Below are positions 44,185 to 46,030 of a stretch of 46,030 nucleotides of DNA, piece by piece (within the stretch, counting starts at the first letter, position 1; each line of letters starts with the position of its first letter). The notes beneath the pieces were generated by a model, which was not told the origin of the DNA, ran no database searches, and was given only the letters and a program-made list of their open reading frames with translations. Source of the DNA: Bacteroidales bacterium (lineage in GTDB: Bacteria > Bacteroidota > Bacteroidia > Bacteroidales > PXBB01); NCBI GenBank assembly GCA_028698995.1, contig JAQVVM010000037.1, positions 1-46,030 on the forward strand, in the 5' to 3' direction. A program made the position numbers and the translations under genes.

Positions 44185-45317
44185 TTCTTTTTCTTAGATA
44201 TTAAATTCACAAGACCTATTAAGGGATGTAAATAGGTTAAGAAAAAATCAAATACAAGCGAAATTAATAATAATTTTTGTTCTGAAATTTTATTAATACA
44301 CTTTTTTATAATGAAGAGACGTGTGAACAACCTTAAAACAACTAACGAAAGAATTATTAATAAATTATATTTAAGAATAATAAGGGCAATAAGTGATGGA
44401 TAATATAAAAAATTACTAATTGAAAAAAAACCAAGCAATAATTTATGTGAAGTCTTATAAAAGGTAAAAGTTGTAAAATGCCTTTTCTTTTGCTTTATCC
44501 AATCTATGAATGTTTGTTTAGGCATCGAGACCATCTGTGATTCCTTTGATATCTCAATGGCATAATTCTCTTTTGAGGCCACTTGATTGATAAACAAATC
44601 ATCATCCCCCGACATGATGTGGTAATGAGAAGAAAAACCCTTATTTTTTACAAAAACATCTCTATGATAAGACAAATTTCTGCCCACTCCCATATATGGA
44701 ATTTTGCGTAAAGCATAGGATAAGTACTGAACAGCAGTAAAAAAAGCATCATAGCGAATAAGCATGTTCAACAATCCCTTTTGTTTTTCATAGGGGCTAT
44801 ATGCCAAAACAATTTTGTTGTTAATTTCATAATGTGAAACAATGTTCCTAAGCCAATGTTTAGAACTTGGATAACAATCTGCATCTGTTAAAATAAGAAT
44901 ATCATTTTTTGCAGATTTAATACCCAGTGCCAAAGGAAATTTTTTACCTGAAAAAAAATTTACATTCTTTTTGAAATCAACAATGCTGAGATGGGGATAC
45001 AGTTCTTTAAAATCTTTCAATAAATAATTTGTTTCATCATCAGAGCCATCATCAACTACCACAACTTCAAAATCAGGATAGTCCTGTTCTAAAATCATAG
45101 GCAGAAATTTCTTTAAGTTCAGATATTCATTCCGTGCACAAATAACAACAGAAACGGGTTTTCTAAACTGATTTTGTATTTCCTTTTTTCTGTAAAAGGC
45201 AAGGCTACCGAAAACAATCCAATAATAGACCATTTGAACAAACCATACACCCGCAAAAAGCACAAAAACATAAAAAAATGGACTTCTTATATCAAAACTT
45301 AGCTCAAAATTCAACAT
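44175..45317 (-). CDS. Membrane-associated family 2 glycosyltransferase
   Basis: 380 aa. N-terminal membrane helix (FFYVFVLFAGVWFVQMVYYWIVF), GT2 core (PVSVVICARNEYLNLKKFLP, VVVDDGSDDETNYLL, TDADCYPSSKHW with the DxD-type motif), the acceptor-site GDDDLFINQVA and QKKRHF (Q-x2-R-H/W), then two or three C-terminal membrane helices. This topology is that of processive or lipid-linked polysaccharide synthases. The sugar is unknown. Upstream -7 box TATTTTTG (45344-45351, minus). Confidence 0.85.
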   Translation of the reverse strand: MLNFELSFDIRSPFFYVFVLFAGVWFVQMVYYWIVFGSLAFYRKKEIQNQFRKPVSVVICARNEYLNLKKFLPMILEQDYPDFEVVVVDDGSDDETNYLLKDFKELYPHLSIVDFKKNVNFFSGKKFPLALGIKSAKNDILILTDADCYPSSKHWLRNIVSHYEINNKIVLAYSPYEKQKGLLNMLIRYDAFFTAVQYLSYALRKIPYMGVGRNLSYHRDVFVKNKGFSSHYHIMSGDDDLFINQVASKENYAIEISKESQMVSMPKQTFIDWIKQKKRHFTTFTFYKTSHKLLLGFFSISNFLYYPSLIALIILKYNLLIILSLVVLRLFTRLFIIKKCINKISEQKLLLISLVFDFFLTYLHPLIGLVNLISKKKKWN

Positions 45318-45343
45318 ACTGTATTATCTTCGTAAAACCTTTG

Positions 45344-45351
45344 CAAAAATA
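45344..45351 (-). promoter_or_regulatory. -7 box of the glycosyltransferase/sigma-factor operon
   Basis: TATTTTTG on the minus strand, 27 nt upstream of ATG 45317, within the divergent spacer shared with tgt. No perfect TAnnTTTG is seen for tgt on the other strand. Confidence 0.45.
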
Positions 45352-45391
45352 TCTTTTCTTTGCCAATAACTTTTATCTTTTTTAAAAAAAT

Positions 45392-46030
45392 ATGGATTTT
45401 AAAATTATTTCAGTTGATAAAAACTCGAATGCAAGAACAGGCTTGCTAAAAACTGCCCACGGAGCTATTCAAACACCGATTTTTATGCCTGTAGGCACAG
45501 CCGCAACCGTTAAGGCCATACATACTCGCGATATTGCTGACGAAATTAAAGCCCAAATTATTTTAGGAAATACCTATCATTTATATTTAAGACCCGGACT
45601 TGAAATTCTTGAAAAAGCAGGAGGTTTACACCATTTTAATGGTTGGACCAAGCCAATTCTTACGGATAGCGGGGGATATCAGGTTTATTCTCTGGCTGAA
45701 AAAAGGAAGATTACCGAGAATGGAGTTGCCTTTCAATCACATATAGATGGTTCTAAACATTTATTTACACCCGAAAAAGCGATAGACATCCAACGAACAA
45801 TTGGTGCTGATATTATTATGGCTTTTGATGAATGCACCCCCTACCCTTGTGATTTCGATTATGCACTCAAGTCTATGCAAATGACGCACAGATGGCTCAA
45901 AAGCTGTGAAGATCATTTTGCACAGTCAGAGGCCAAATACGGTCATGAACAATATTTATTTGGCATTATCCAAGGTAGTGTTTATAAAAATCTGAGAGAA
46001 GAATCTGCAGCTTTTATTGCAGCATCTTCG
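45392..46030 (+). CDS. tgt: Queuine tRNA-ribosyltransferase, 5' part (truncated by window edge)
   Basis: 213 codons present from ATG 45392 (MDFKIISVDKNSNARTGLL); the family is ~375 aa. Motifs: TPIFMPVGTAATVKAI, GNTYHLYLRPG, TDSGGYQVYSLAEKRKI (the catalytic-fold DSGG) and FDECTPYP, then LFGIIQGSVYKNLREES. Exchanges guanine 34 of GUN-anticodon tRNAs for queuine or preQ1. Truncated at the 3' window edge, with no frame break seen. Confidence 0.95.
   Translation, partial: MDFKIISVDKNSNARTGLLKTAHGAIQTPIFMPVGTAATVKAIHTRDIADEIKAQIILGNTYHLYLRPGLEILEKAGGLHHFNGWTKPILTDSGGYQVYSLAEKRKITENGVAFQSHIDGSKHLFTPEKAIDIQRTIGADIIMAFDECTPYPCDFDYALKSMQMTHRWLKSCEDHFAQSEAKYGHEQYLFGIIQGSVYKNLREESAAFIAASS

Overview
The window looks like a chromosomal segment of an anaerobic member of the Bacteroidota. 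The evidence is the low GC content, the lack of clear Shine-Dalgarno sequences, many TAnnTTTG-type -7 promoter boxes close upstream of starts, a FISUMP-domain lipoprotein, a TPR/PD40 envelope protein and a probable type IX secreted protein. I see no plasmid or phage hallmark.

Layout. (1) 1-4.3 kb, minus strand: a DUF134 regulator, a ferredoxin and a NifX/NafY-like protein; then a TauE/UreH-like Ni/Co permease with a His-rich loop, preceded by an outer-membrane beta-barrel gene broken by a one-base slip, and a TrmO-FmdE-zinc-ribbon fusion. (2) 4.4-7.2 kb: a small conserved hypothetical gene, then an array of six ~310-bp hairpin repeats with an IS200-like/RAYT transposase embedded in it. (3) 7.2-15.1 kb, minus strand: nickel and NiFe-hydrogenase maturation genes in the order hypF-hypC-hypD-hypE-[LRR/J-like protein]-hypA-[free Met-R-sulfoxide reductase]-hypB-nikR. 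No hydrogenase structural gene is in the window. (4) 15.4-25.1 kb, plus strand: a selenium block with a FISUMP lipoprotein gene interrupted by an in-frame TGA, tRNA-Sec, selA, selB, a cysteine-desulfurase-like gene, yedF, a DUF3343 gene, selD, a double-cubane-type 2-hydroxyacyl-CoA-dehydratase-family reductase and its ATP-dependent activase. (5) 25-30.3 kb: a zinc-ribbon protein, a DUF364 protein overlapping a membrane-protein/THEP1-NTPase fusion, and a TPR/PD40 protein. (6) 30.4-34.5 kb: a TGS-domain nucleoside kinase, a BASS-like transporter, a lipoprotein and an AlkD-like protein. (7) 34.5-40.8 kb: an unrecognised 786-aa protein with a HEPN-like RNALEH motif, flanked by structured non-coding DNA; on its upstream side lies ~3 kb of composite hairpin repeats, one hairpin of which shows compensatory base changes between copies. 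(8) 40.8 kb to the end: a T9SS-type secreted protein, a YebC-family protein, an ECF sigma factor, a family 2 glycosyltransferase and the 5' part of tgt.

How it fits together (inference): regions 1, 3 and 4 serve metal- and selenium-dependent anaerobic redox metabolism. Ni uptake, NikR sensing and Hyp proteins prepare a NiFe hydrogenase encoded elsewhere. The Sel proteins make selenophosphate and decode UGA. The NifX/ferredoxin set, the FmdE protein and the double-cubane reductase with its activase are further redox or metal proteins whose substrates are not identifiable here. The two hairpin-repeat arrays are the least explained parts of the window.
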